A stretch of DNA of 64,000 bases from Achatina immaculata (lineage: Eukaryota; Mollusca; Gastropoda; Stylommatophora; Achatinidae). The position numbers and the translations under genes were made by a program. The DNA is taken from the NCBI GenBank assembly GCA_009760885.1, contig CM019691.1, positions 27,279,314 through 27,343,313 of the forward strand, written 5' to 3'. Every line of letters begins with the position of its first letter. The first letter of the stretch is position 1. A model generated the notes under the pieces. It made no database searches and had not been told where the DNA came from. It worked only from the letters and a program-made list of their open reading frames with translations. Positions 40,201 to 55,200 of this stretch are shown one piece after another.

Positions 40201-43200
40201 AATACACACTATACTTTGGATAAAGCCCAGTGAAACGCCCAAATGTCCGATATGTAGTAATAACCAATCAATACCAGTCCTCCGTAGCTAAATCATTAAA
40301 GACACACTTCAAAGTGCAGTGCCAACTCAATCCCGGGACGAAAAGCAACAACTCACAAGACCTCTGGGAGTCATGACCCAGAGGGGCCCACCCCACTTAG
40401 AGCGTCAGGAGTTTAATAGGGCCGAAACACTTGTCTGAGGGAGGATACTTCTTCTGATAATCTCAAGGAGTTGTGTTGTTCCGCTCTCTACATGAGTTTC
40501 CTGCATACAAGAAACAGTCACACACCATCTACTAGAACATCCACCACTCGAAGATTTATGACAGGAGTACACGCCTGAACATCCAGACACCGACAATATA
40601 TTATATACAAACTCAATGCAATTAAAGAAGACCTGTAGATACTTTTGAAGAACACAAGCTCAAATGGCTGCTGGATCAGAGAAATGAAATGAAAAACAAA
40701 CCTTGTTCAGAAATGAGGCCACAAATAACTTCTTGGAGCCTGGTTTTGTGTTTGGTTGATAAAATCTGGCCAAAGGTCTTGCAAGAACTGCCAGGCAGTG
40801 AGATATGACACTGGCAGATGTGATGTGAATGAACAGCTTGGTATATACTTCAACCAGAGTGTGAGCAACCAAGATCAAAGATGTCACATCTGATTCCTGT
40901 TTCTAGAAAGAAAGAAAAAAATTGGGGGGAAAAAAAATAGAATTTAAAAAACAAATTGTAAACTGATCTTTATCATTTCAGAATGCAATATCTAAAGCTT
41001 TATCCACTTATTTGCCGCTTCTCATGAGCACACATTCATCATCATCAGTCCTCTGTACTCCCAGTGGAGCATAAGGTATCAACAAAGGTTCTCCAGCCAA
41101 TCCTGTCTTGAGCAAGTTAGGATACCTCAAACCATGTCTTTTCTGCTTCCGTTAGTTCTTCCCGTCTTATGCACCTTCATGTCCCCCCAATGGCCTGCCC
41201 CTCCTTTTCTCGTGAGGTGTCCGAGTCAAAAGCACACATTAGCTCTATACAAAAACAGTTTCAAAATCAGTCACTACGGATTATCGCAGGTGCCATGAGG
41301 TCCACACCAATAGTAGAAATGCAGAAAATAGTTGGTGTTCAACCGCTAAAGGAACGTAGAGACACAAAGGTCATGACCATGGGAGAAAAATTCCTCAGCT
41401 TTGTAAGCCATCCCCTGAAGGAGAGATTCAATAACCTGGCATTAGGACGGCTTAAAAGAAGCAGCTTCATTCATCAGGCCAAGCGTATGCGTAAGCTGAT
41501 ACCTGACCTTCCAACTATAGTCGCTCCATTATCATCTGTACCAGAGTATACACCATGGAAAGAAGCAGATTATACACAAATAACTATTCAGACTGAAGTG
41601 AAAGGTGTGCAGAATGGTGAGATGCAGAGCAGTCTTGTAAGATCAACAGCCACACTTAGTGTTCTAGATGACAAATATCCATGTGACACCTGGATACGTG
41701 TGTATACAGATGGATCTTCACATAATGCCATAAAGAATGGAGGGGCAGGAGCATATATTGAATATCCAAACAACACCATTGACAAGATTTCCATACCCAC
41801 TGGTAAATACTGCAACAACTTTGATGCAGAAGTTAGGGCAATTATTGCTGCAGTTGAAAAACTATCAGACTCCAGAATTGATACATGTCCTGTAGTAATT
41901 CTCACAGATGCAAGATCAGTACTGGAAGCTCTTCAGTGCAACAAACTACCAGACCTTAAGGATGCCTTGTCAAAAATTGGCTTACAACATGGAGTCACTT
42001 TGCAATGGATTCCCTCCCACTGTGGGATACCAGGCAATGAGAAAGCTGACCATCTGGCCAAAGAGGGCACTGAAATGGAGCAACCAGACATACCAATCAC
42101 CTATAATCAGAAGAAAAGCATGATAAAAACCTACAGGAAGCCACAAACACCACCACATGATGACTATCACATGCTAAACAGAAAGGAACAAGTCACCATC
42201 TTCCGTCTCCGAACAGGACACAGCCGACTCCGAAGTCATATGTATACAAAGTTTAAGGTTGGTACTACTAATCTATGTACATGTGCCCAGGTGCCCCAAA
42301 CTGTGGAACATATCCTCCAGAACTGCATCAACTACGAGACACTGAGAAATAATTACTGGCCCAGTGAAACCACTAAAGAAGATAAGCTCTACGGTTCCAT
42401 ACATGATTTACAAAAAACAGTGAAATTTATCCAAGAGACAGGACTGCAGATATAGACAGACAATGCGAACGAAGAAGAAGAAGAAGTATACAAAAACAGT
42501 GTGAAAATACAAAACTGGGTACTCCAGGACAATAATGAGCTCCTGAACAAGCAAATGAAATAGAAACTGGAAGCTGCGTAGTGAGGTTTAGAAGAATGAT
42601 AGGGCCCGGACAAGCAGAAAAATGAATGAAGTTACAAAACAAATACTTGTTAAAGCTGTAAGAGACAAATAAAGTGATCTAACACTTACTGTTCATGGAA
42701 AAATAAAAGTGAGGGAAGTCAAGAGTTAAAATATCTCAGCTGAAAAAGTGATGCTGGAAAAAAGAGACAACCAAACTGACTGGATACACCAAGAACAGCA
42801 CAGGATGATCACCTTTGCCTATTAGCACAGTTTACAATGAATTCATGAATATCTAAGCTGCTTCATGCTACCTAGGACTATGATTGCATGTTCTTCTTCT
42901 TCGTTCGCTTCTACCACCAAGACCGCACTGTGATCCTACTGAATTTACGCCTATGGTCCTCGTTAGGTCACGTGGTCTCTTGTGTGGTCCCCAAAAGGAC
43001 CACACGAGATCCCTGAGAGGACCACAAGGAGTTCAGAGTATCGCAGGGCTTTAGCCTGTATTCTTGGTGGGTCTCTGAAGCGGATTGCGTGACACCGTGG
43101 TTTTCGTTGCACCAGTTTAGTCTAGAGTTGGACTTTCTCACCGGAAGACCTCGACGTGTTTAGGATATCAGTGCATCCCCGCTGGGTGGTATGTTCTTTA

Positions 43201-46200
43201 TTTAGCCATTTCTTTTAGTTTCATCCTTTTAGTGTTAACTTTGACACTATTATTTCAATGTCCAGTTTATTTAGTACCATTCTGTGAACTTTTCTATAGT
43301 CTCATCTACAGGGCAAAGAATAATTTGTTTCCCCAACCATAAGAGTGCCCTTTGAGATGCCTGGTGATGCTGCCATCAGGGAAGATCTAAATCTAATTTC
43401 TTACATCAGTCATACAAAATAAATAAATGTTTAAAAAAGCAACAGAAAATTGCTGTATTTCAATAGAAAATAGTGGAAAACATGTAATGACTGACTTTGT
43501 TATCATTTACATCTTCAAGCATAACTTTTAGACCTTTCATTTATGCCTTTTTAAACTTATGTGTAATAGTGCTGGTTTCAAGTGGACGCAATAAAATTAT
43601 GACTTACTTTTGTAATCCCAGCATCGTCAATATCTGAAAGAGCCACATTTGAGTCACTCTGAACGGTTGCTAGTAAATGCACAAAGGAATGTAAATTTCC
43701 CAATGGACGCTGTCTTCTTCGTACCCATTTGCTTGGACTCAGCGTCAACCCACTGCCTGGGTTTTGGGTAACGCAGACAGCAGAGAAGTCCACACATTCA
43801 ATCATTTTCTGACACAAAGTGGACACAAACTCCAAGTTTACAGGATTCTAAGTATATAAAAGAAAAAAACAAAAATGAAATATATCTTTTCCTGCCTCAT
43901 TACTTCATATTTTCTCTCATTAATTCATTGGCCTGAATTAACTCTCACAAAAGTATATAGCCCTCCCACCCCTAGTATTAACAAGACCCATTCTGTCACA
44001 TAATCTATTCCTGATAATAAAAACTGACTGTGTTCTTACATCATACATCCTTCCCGTATCATTAAACATCACATAGAGCTCATATGGCAGTTCGCCACAT
44101 TTTCTTGTTTTCGGTGAGATTCTCAATCTCATCAAGGATTTTATGCCTACTAATTTTGCCTCTTAACAATGTCCTCTTTAGAGTTTCAAATGGTTGACCT
44201 CTTTCTTCAGCCTGTTGTGTTCCACTCGATAGCTTGCTCTGGGATTCTCTGATTGTTTCTTCTCATCATGTGACTGACATATATCCATCTCCTTTTTTCT
44301 GACCACACATGAGACAGGCTGCTGTTTGCTCATCTGCATTATCTCTGCGTTGTTCTTGAATTTGTTCCACCTTATACTGAGTACTTTCCTTAGACATTTG
44401 TTTTCAAAATATTTTAATTTCTTGTCTTCTTCTTCTTCTGCATTTGAGATCGTTGGTCACATCAGATCTTGATCCCTGTCAACATCCGCAGTCCTCTCCA
44501 GATCCTGATAGGAGCAAATTTCTTATCTATTTCTTTAGTTGATTTCCAGTTTTCTCATGCATAAATGAGGGTGGATATTATATTTGAATTTAATAGTCTT
44601 AACTTGGTTTGTGCTTATAACATTTGAGTGCCATATGTTCTCAAGATTCTTGAAGGTCAATGCTGCTTTGTGCAATTCTAACTTCCTTTCTGGCATCACC
44701 ATCCTGGTCTATGTAGCTGCCAAGTATGCAAATTGGTGTGCTTCTTCAATAGCTGTTCCTTCTACATATATTTTTCCCTCTTGATTAATGGGAAGTTTCA
44801 TTACTATTATTTTTTCCTCATTAGATTCAAGTCCTATTTTGCTAGCCAGTGAAGACGGGGTATCTATTTCTTCTTGCATCGAATTCACAATGTCACCGAC
44901 AAGAATTATGTCAGTTATGACTGTGGTAGGCAACTGAATTTAATTTAACTGAGTTATTAGCTTTCCTCATAATTCTTACTTTCCTACACCATCAACAAAG
45001 CTTATTATAATGGCTATGATATAGAAAGTCCCTCATCACAAGCAATTCTGTGAAAACTAGAAACAGTATTAGGTATTCCACTTATCTAACACAGTAATTA
45101 TCATCATCATCACCTTTCACTCCCTTGAGAACGCAGTCCACAGATAAAGGCTCTCCAGTCATCCCTGTTCTTTGAATTATTCTCTGCTTCCTTCCATGTG
45201 TTTCTCTTGTCTCTGAGCAATGTCATAATTTCTCTTTTCCAAGTAAGCCTATGACTTCCTCATTTTCTATTTCCTTGAGGATTCCATGTCAGTTCCTGTC
45301 TTGCTATGCTGGTGTCAGGTTTCCTCAAGTGTGGCCAATCCACCTCCACTTCCTACATGATTTGTAGGTTCATAGGTTCTTGTCCTGGCCTTTCCTAGAC
45401 TTCCTCATTCTGTTCTTGCCCTGCTATTTAATGTTTAAAATCCTCCTCAAGCAGTAGTTCATGAATATTTGTATCCTCTGTTGTACTGTCTTGGTCATAA
45501 CCCATGTCTCCGAACCATATGTCAGGACAGTCTTTACATTTGTATTGAAAAGCATAAGTTTGGTTCTTGTTTTGATGTTCTTAGATGACCATATTTTTAA
45601 AAGACAGGAAAACCAGGAAACTTTGTCTTGGAAGAGGAAGGGACTAAGGCAGTAATAGAGGGAAAATAATGAATATGAATTATCCTTAAAAATATTCAAG
45701 GCAACTAGCACGCTTGGAGGAAAATAAAAATCAAAAGCAGACAAAATTAGAAATTTCTAAATAAACTGTCCATAACTTATTTCTAAGTGATTTTTACCCG
45801 ATATTCCTGATTCCACAATTGATTAATTTTTGCACTCATTTCTTCTATGCACGTGTTGGCTTCTGCTGTAGCAACAAGGGCAGACAAGCGAGCAAAACTG
45901 TGGTACAACTCCTTCCATGTCTTCAGCAAAGCTTTGCAGGCGATCTTTTGACAAAATTTTAAAAAAAAAAGGTTACTCTTGGGAAAAATAATTTGTTTCT
46001 TACATATGTTACATAAGTAATACTTTTCTTCTTCTTTAATCTCCCTTGAACTATGAGCTGGTATTCTTTGCAGTCAATACAGTGAGAATGTTGAGGCACA
46101 GCATCATGTCAAATTTAGAATGGGTCACACTGACCATTTTTTTTTTCAGTCCCTGAATGGAGCTAAAAAGGTGTGCACTGTTTCTTTACGGGGACTATGG

Positions 46201-49200
46201 TGACCCCTGCTTCATTAGCCTGGCTAGACCTGATACTGAGAGACCAACAGAAAGGCGGGACAGGACCTTGCTCAGTTATGGTTCACCACTCCTTCATACC
46301 AGCATGTCAGCCTTGGGTTCATGACTGCCAAGTCAGAAAGTGTCTTCACCCCGCCAAGTAAAATTTCTACAGAAATGAAAATGTAATAATCCTTTTTCTT
46401 TTTTTTTTTCCTAAGAAGACAACGATCTGTGCTTCAAGTATTTACACAAATGGGTTATCATATACCTTGGACAATTTTCTCGGCAGCTGCTGCCTGACAG
46501 GTAAAAGTAGAACTGCGTAAATGCAGCCAAAGTTGTATTCCAGAGCATCTCCTTGATTCACTTCATTTGTCTGAAAAATAATGGAGAAGATTATTATGCT
46601 CCGTTCTTTCTACTTAAAGAAAAAAAAAAAAAAAAGAAAAATCTGAAAGATTAAACTGGACAGGTTCATATACTGCTTCTTCAGTTCTTCAAATGAGAAG
46701 AAAATATATCAGTGACTCTTCAATATTACTGTAACTCCTAACAGAAAATTATATTTCATCACAGTAATCTGTTCTTGTATGCTAGGTAAAACAAGTTGCT
46801 TTGTATTCGAAAACCATGTTTTGAAAACCAGATATCCACACCCATGTAATTTAAATTAATACCATAGATTTCTCAGATGTTTTCAATGTCTTCTAGTGGA
46901 CCTATCTGATCTTTCATGTACATTTGTGCTGTATGTATTTATGCCTATAAATACATACTATCTATGTCTTTGTTCATCTACATGGCACATAAGTGTATGC
47001 ACACCATGTAGGCATACACACACACACACACATATACTACATGTAAAAAGTACCAGATATTCATATCTGTGCTTGACCAAATAAGAGCAAGTTCAAATAC
47101 TCATATTCGAGAACAAATTAAAATGTTGCAATTTCAAATACTCACACACATATTTTACAGGAGTAGGAAAAACAATTTTTTTTTTAAATCAGGGATATTT
47201 TCTACTCTCATCTGCTTTTACAGATTATAATCATGTCAGGCGTGAAAATCAAAGTTTCTGATCATTAATTTTCAATTTTTGGTGATTTATATAGGGATGT
47301 CGATATGCCCTGTGACCAGACCACAGTTCTCGAATGTATCCCAAGTAGATCTAGATATATTAGACGACTGGAGTAGTTAGAAGGTTATTTCAGACATTAT
47401 TTTAGTGAGAATGGCACATATCATGACAAGATGAGATCAACAAGGTAGATCTAGACATCTCAGATAGTAAGTACCGTACATCTAGACCTAGCCGATGGTA
47501 AGTAGGTCACAGTTATTGTCTAAAAACATCACCATTACTTCTTTTTCCTAAAAAACTCTGCATTTATGAAATCTTCATAGATCTCTCTCTCTGAACCTTA
47601 AGAGCCCAGGGCACATGGGGCTTCCGTAAGGGTTTTCCACAAATGCCTGTCCTTTGCCTTTTTTTCTGCTCTTGCCCAAGTCTATTGCTCAACATCCTTT
47701 CTGTTGTTCTTCTCCATGTCTCTTTTGGTCTACCCTTACTTCTGTTCCCCTGTGGTGTCCATCTTAGTGCTATTTTTGGTAGTGAGTTGTCAGTCATTCG
47801 AAGCACACATCCCAACCATTGCCAGCGTCTTTCCTCAATAATTGCTGTTAGTGGCTTCATCTGCATTTCTGCCAAACAAGATGTTATTTCTTATAGTGTT
47901 TGACCAAAATATTTTTCTAATTCTTCGTAAACATTTAGTCTGGAAAGAATTCAACTTGTTTTATATTATTTTGGTGATTTTCCAGCATTCACTTCCATAG
48001 AGTAGTACATTAGAACATTACTCTTAAATATCCTGATTTTCGTATTCATGCTTAGTTTTTTAGATTTCCATATAGTCTGCAGCACTGCAAAAGTTTGGTT
48101 TGCTCTAGTAAATCTGTTGTTGATGTCCTCTGTGCTGTCTCCATTTTCTACTACTCTGCTGCCAAGGTATACAAATTCGTTGACCTCTTCCACTAACTTG
48201 CTATCTACTCTGAGTACATTTCTGTTGTTCACATTTTGCTTCATTAACTTTGTCTTTCCTACATTGATCTTTAGTCCTATGTTGTTTGCATTCTGAGTTA
48301 ACTTGTTTATTTTATCTTGCATATCTTTGTGGCTGCTTGATAGGAGACACATGTCGTCCGCAAAGTCAAGGTCCTCCAGCATTGTATCTGTCCATTGTAA
48401 TCCTCTGCGTTTGTCTGATGTTGCCTCCTTCATTAACCAGTCTACTGCCAAGATAAATAATGTTGGTGATAGTACACATCCCTGCTTCACTCCTGTTTGT
48501 ACCCTAAAGCTGCTGGAGGTATGTTCTCCACAGATCACTTTGCACTGAAAACCCTCGTATAGAGCTTTGATTACATTCACTATCTTATGGGGGAGGCCAT
48601 GCCATCTTAGTATGTTCTAGAGTGCATCTCTGTTGACACTGTCAAAGGCTTTCTCAAAATCTATAAACAATGCATATGTTGTGCTATGCCACTCATTTGC
48701 CTGTTCTAATATTTGTCTAAGTACAAATATGTGGTCTATGCATGATCTTCTTTCCCTAAATCCTGCCTGCTCTTTCCGAAGTTTTCCCTCAAGTGCTGGT
48801 ACAATTCTGTTGACGATTATTCTACAAAATACTTTACTGGTGAGTGACAGTAGTTCATAGATCTACAGCTATTTTAATGCATAATACGTACACTTTTAAC
48901 GTGGAAATAATTTGTTAATTTAATTTTACAACTATACCCTAATACATATCAAGACGCGCTTTTTGTCTGGCACAGAAGGAACATCCGCATTTTTTGCCTG
49001 TGGCATGGGAAGAGTTAAAAACTAAAAATTATTTTATCATATGACTTAAAAGATTTTTAAATTGTATAATTTTTATCATCTAGGCCACATTTTCATCCCC
49101 TATACCACGGTAAAACCAACATTAGTAATATTACTCAATACTCATTCTCACACCTGCTTATTATAAATCAAAATATTTCATTTCCATTATTCATTTTTCT

Positions 49201-52200
49201 CTTATATTCTTACATCCTGCATCCTTCCCGTGCCATTAAACGTCACATAGGGCTAGTATGGTAGTTTGTCAAGTTTTATTTTTTTCCGGTGAGTTTTTCA
49301 ACCTCATGAAAGAAGTTATGCCAACTAAACTGGCCTCTCTTAACAATATCCTCTTTAGAGTTTCATGTTGTCGACCTCTTTTTGCCTGCTGTGTTTCACT
49401 TGATAGCTTGTTTTTACATTACAAAAAAAAAAAAAAAAGAGGAAAACAAATAATTTTACAAAATTATTCAGATTTTGTGGCCACTTTTGTGATGTATGTC
49501 AAAATGTATATCTTACCACACTAACTGTATCCAGCAATGTGTGTGCTAGTGTGCTCCACAGCCTACACAGGATCTCATCAGAGGTGAAGCATGTTGCCTG
49601 TGCATCAAGCATTTCTGTGACAGTCTGCAAGAACAGCAGAGCTCCCTGCACATTGCTTGCTCCAGCATACACTAAAGTTGAGAACAACTTGGTAATTCTG
49701 AAAGACATTTTTTAAAAAAGGAGGGGGGGGAGAACAATTTATAAAAAAGAAAAGGATCCTGGGTATTTTATTCTGTTAAGTTTCACTCAATGAAAACATG
49801 AATCTGTCAGATTTCTCTCTCTCTCTGTGTCTGTGCGAGTGCGCACATGAAGAAGAGAGAGAGAGAGAGAACGTGTGCATTCTTCTTCCAGTTCATTTTA
49901 ACCTCACCTTCATATTTTCTATTCCATTATCTCCTCAAAAATGCATTCACTGAGAAAAATGTCCAGCAGAAGATATTTAAACCACTTGAGTTTCTTCACA
50001 GCACTTGCACTGGGAAAAGGATAGTACTGTACAGCCACTCCTTTTAATCATCTTATTCACAAGTTTTGCTTCTCTTGATATCTATCAAATTCATTTTAAT
50101 GGCTGGATGAACAGTTAAAATCTTCATTGTTAATCAAGTCCCAGCAAGGTGATGCCAAGGTAAATGAGAGCCTTGAAACATGGGCACTGAGCCAGATCAA
50201 AAATATTCTCTGGTGACTTCAATCCTAGAGCATATTTAAGAAACAAGTTTCACTGTTACAGTGAAGGCATAAATCTCAAACATTCTTGATCATTTAAGTA
50301 ACACAAGAGTTAATATGTCAACTTTCCGCACAGTAAGCCACAAAAGTGATGCTTTTATACTGACACTTTATATCAATGCTGTATTTTGCTGTAAAAGTGA
50401 TGATGCATTTTGATGCAAAAAAAAAAAAACTTTATTTTGCCATAAATGATGGTTTACTCTCCTGTAAGAATCATGCTTTATTTTGCCCTTAAAGAAAACT
50501 ATACCTCACTGACATCCTAGAGCATTAAAGTGCTGAAATTAAGGCATTCTTCTCCAAAATACTGCCAAATTACAAAGTTGCAGCAGAGTAAGAAAAATTA
50601 TTCCTTTCCCACTGATCCAGCAGCAAAATTAGCTACAGAATATTTAACCTGCAGATATGGCTTGGCCATTCTAATACTTTTTAATCAGTCAAACTTACTT
50701 CTCATATGTATCTGTATTATTTATGACATAAGGAGTCAACAGGACTTCAATAAGTAGCTGTGCTGGACATCCCTGTGCAAAAATATATTACCAACAAAAA
50801 TTACATAACTGGGAGCACCAACATCTGTTAAACTGCATAAAAGAATGAGGACTATTTAGTTACAGAATATGAGTTCTTAACCCTTCGGCTCCAAATGAAC
50901 ACTGCTCGAAGGCAAATTTTTTATAAAATGAAAAGCAGCACATTTCTAACCCAACCCATACTTTCTTAAACTTTAAAGTAACTTTCTTCTAGTTTGTTCT
51001 ATCAAAATTTCTCAACAAACTTCTTCTGGCACAGCATGGAAAATAATTCAAGAATAAAAGAATTAATCTTTTTATAAATACAGATCTTCAATGGATTGCT
51101 CAATACACCACATATCCAGTTCACCTGATGTCAAAATCATCATCGCACCATATTATGTGCTGCCAGTATGCTTTCACAAGATGTCAATAACTTAACATTA
51201 CTTCATATATGGACAACTAGGAATAGAACATGTTAGAAACAGAAAATTCTAATTTAACAAAAACTTTCTGAGATAGAAATTGTTCAAAAACTGTGTGCCA
51301 TACTCTCTCATTTAGGTCCCATGCCTTCAAGGGGTTAAGAATCTCTGGAAAATTTGGCAAGTAAATAAAATTAAACAAGTAAATTGGTAAATTAGAAAAA
51401 ACCAAACCTACAGCAAAGTATTTTGATCTTCATCATTATCATCATGTGCCGTGCCACTGGCGTTGGCTATTATGCTTCTCCAGAGTATCTGATCCTTCAT
51501 GCAGGCCATCAGTTCAGTTGGTGATCTCCTCTCACACCATCTCGTCAGACTGTCCAGTATCATTTCTCTTGGTCTTCCTCTTGATCTTCTTCCTTCTATT
51601 TTTCCTGTTGTTATAATATTTTCAATGCCCCCTCTTCTCATTGCATGTCCTATGAAAGTACATTGTCTCTCTCTATCTTTTGACAAGGTTTTTTGTCTCT
51701 CCAGCTCTTCTCATACATTCTTCATTAGTTAGTTTTGCTGTCAGGGGATTCGCAACATTCTTCTAATAAACCACATTTCTGCTGCTTCCAATGATTTTTG
51801 TGCAGACTTGCCTATTGTCCATGATTCACTTCCATATAACAAGATAGGGTCAATATAGGATTTTAGGACTCGTTTTCTAACATTCACTGATAAAGATGTG
51901 TTAGCTAATATGTTTCTCATTCTCTGAAATGCAGTCTTTGGTTGGCCTATTCTGTTCCTAATTTCTGTTCTGCATTTCCCATCTGAAGTTATTACTGCTC
52001 CAAGGTATTTGAATTTCTGCACCTGCTTTAGAATAGTTACGTTTAATTTAATACTGCATGTGGTGGATTCTGTTTCTTAGATATAACCATGGTCTCTGTC
52101 TTTTTGATGTTCAAAGTAAGGCCTTTCTGTTCACTTTTTTTGGCCACTTTATATAAGAGATTTTGCAGGTCTTGTTGGTTCTCAGCTATCAGTACTGTGT

Positions 52201-55200
52201 CGTCAGCATACCGAAGGTTGTTAATATTGTATCCTCCAATTTTTATGCCTGGTTCTGTGATGATTGTTCTTAGAATATTCTCGCTATACAGAGAAAAAAG
52301 GTCTGGAGATAGTATACATCCTTGTCACACCCCTTGTTTTATAGGTTGATATTTTTCCAGCTCTATTTTCAACTCGAACTGCTGCTTCTTGCTGCCAGTA
52401 TAGATGTTTTACAATCCTCGGGTCTTTGCCGTCTATATTGATGTCTTCAAGCATTTTAATAATTTCATTATGTTTCACCTTGTCAAATGCCTTGGTGTAA
52501 TCAATGAAGCATAAGTAGAGATCTTTCTGTACTTTTAAAGCTCTTTCTATTAGTGTTCGTAAAGCATAAATGGCACTGTGTGCTCCCTTTCCTTCAACAA
52601 ATCCAAACTGTTCATCTGCTATTTCCATTTTATCTTTTTCCTTGTTCTTCTCATTTTGATCTTAAGAAAAATAATAAATGCACATGAGGAAAAAAAACTG
52701 AAGTTTAAAAAAAGAAAACATGAGAATGATGATGGTAAGGCCTGGAGGGTGATGGTAAGGATTGGAGGGTGATGGTAAGGACTGGAAGATGATGGTAAGG
52801 ATTTGAAGATGATGGTAAGGACTGGAAGATGATGGCAAGGATTGGAGAATGATGGTAAAGATTGGAGAATGGTGGTAAAGATTGGAGAATGATGGTAAAG
52901 ATTGAAGGATGATGGTAAGGATTGGAGGATGATGGTAAGGATTGGAGAATGATGGTAAAGATTAGAGAATGATGGTAAAGATTGGAGGATGATGGTAAGG
53001 ACTGGAGGATGATGGTAAAAACTGGAGGATGATGGTAAAGATTGGAGAATGATGGTAAAGATTGGAGGATGATGGTAAGGACTGGAGAATGATGGTAAAA
53101 ACTGGAGGATGATGGTAAAGATTGGAAGATGATGGTAAAGACTGGAGGATGATAAGGACTGGAGGACGATGGTAAGGACTGGAGGACGATGGTAAGGACT
53201 GGAGGACGATGGTAAAGATTGGAGGATGATGGTAAAGACTGGAGAATGATGGTAAAGATTGGAGGATGATGGTAAAGATTGGAGGATGATGGTAAAGATT
53301 GAAAGATGATGGTAAAAACTGGAGGATGATGGTAAAGATTGGAGGATGATGGTAAAGATTGGAGGATGATGGTAAAGATTGGAGGATTATGGTAAGTACT
53401 GGAGGATGATGGTAAAGATTGGAGGATGATGGTAAGGACTGGAGGATGATGGTAAAGACTGGAGGATGATAGTAAGGACTGGAGGATGATGGTAAGGATT
53501 GGCAGAAAACTTTTAAAAATATTTTATCAGAAAGCAGACTGGTCTGCTGCGAGGCAGAATCTGGTGATACAGCACGCTGAAGATTTAGCCTTATTTGGGA
53601 AAGGATAATGAAATAAAGAGTACAGAATCTGCAATATCCAGATCCTCTTTAAAAAAATGCAAATGAGTAAACACATAAAAATAGTTATGCTGACAATTAC
53701 TAGTCACTTGGGTCCAGGCAACCTCCATGGTGAGTTTTACTTCCATTTCCCTTTGTGAACTGACAGCTGTCTGTACAGTATAATACTGTGAGCCCAATCT
53801 GGTAAGAAGATAACCTTCTTTTTGAAAGAAAATTTTCCCCAACATTTATGTCAGGTACCCACTTTTACCACAAGATCAACTAGGGTGCCACTTCTAGGTC
53901 TCCATTCCCATTCATGTGACAAGAGTTCATTACTCACTATGATCACCTAAAATAGAACGGCAATAACCAATGAAATGAAATTCCTATGATATTTTAAAGA
54001 ACTCACCCGAACTGTTTGTCCGCCTGTGATGTTGTATGCAGTAGATGCCAAAACTTTTTGTGGAAACCCACAACAAATATGAATCATTTTCTGTAAAAAA
54101 AAAAAAAAAAGAATAAAATATTTCTAAATTGCTTGCCATTTTGTTGTGGTATCTACATATGTTTTATGCTCACCCAATATTTGAATCTACTGTTGCAGTC
54201 AAGAAACTGTCATAACTGGCTCTATATTTGAATATTGTTCTAATCAAAGGAGGTGAAAGACACTATCCTTCTTCCATTCAGTTATGTGCAATATGCAGTT
54301 GCATAACCAGTGCGGGCAAGAGTATAAGAGATCCATTGTCCCATGTTTCTGTGAAGCCTGTTGTGAAGTTTAGGTCCACTCCACAGAGCAAAGAAACTCA
54401 CTAAACTACATTCCATTGACATGATGCCTTTTTTAACACCAGCTTCCAAAAGGTTCTAGTTCACAACTAATATGGAGATTCTACACTTCACAGTTAGTCA
54501 TGTTGGCAGATATTATATTTAAGTATGTCTTTGTCAAAGATAAAATGTTTTAATAACTTTATACTAATAACATTCTCTTAACTAAAAAAATTCCTGACTC
54601 AGATATAATTATAAACGAAAACCAATGAAAATTTCTATTTTTTTAGACATAATAATAAATGAAACACAACAGAAATTGTCTATTTTTTTTTTACACACAG
54701 CAATGCACAATAAATTTCACTTTCACAACACTAAGAATCGACCCACAATCTATTTCAGTTTTATAACAGTAAGGGGAAAAAAATGAAAAATCTCAAGCTG
54801 GAAAAAAAAAAAATACCTGAACAACATGCGTCTGAAGCAGTTCATCTTGAACAATGGAACGAAGAATGTTCAGGAAAGCGCTAAATGTATCTCTGCACTC
54901 AGTCTTCAACGGGCTTGCCATAGCAACTCTGAGATGATTGGCCACACTTATCCAGATGTAAAGCACCAGGTTTTCTGTAGACATATGACCAAAAAAAACA
55001 CTGCTGAAAATCAAAACTTAAAAATAAAAAAAAGGACACATTCATTTCACTACTTTATGACTGCACAAATTTGTATCTGATGGAATTCAATGATTACACA
55101 AGTCTGCAAATTGTACTTTTACAAATATTTTATGTCATTTAAATGTCAGGTCATTATTTCACAAAAAGAAATTTTTACTCTTGTCACTTACAAATTGCTG

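Noticed and set aside
53708..53946. Two exon-like segments (53859-53946 and 53708-53766) that can be chained in frame between RIF1 E8 and E9.
   Set aside because: E8 joins E9 directly in phase 0 and gives the spacing seen in vertebrate RIF1. The extra 49 residues have no counterpart, the splice sites are weak, and part resembles a SINE remnant.
54975..55016. Longer version of exon E7 using the acceptor at 55017.
   Set aside because: It stays in frame but adds 14 residues absent from the family. The CTACAG acceptor has a better T-rich tract and gives the conserved length.
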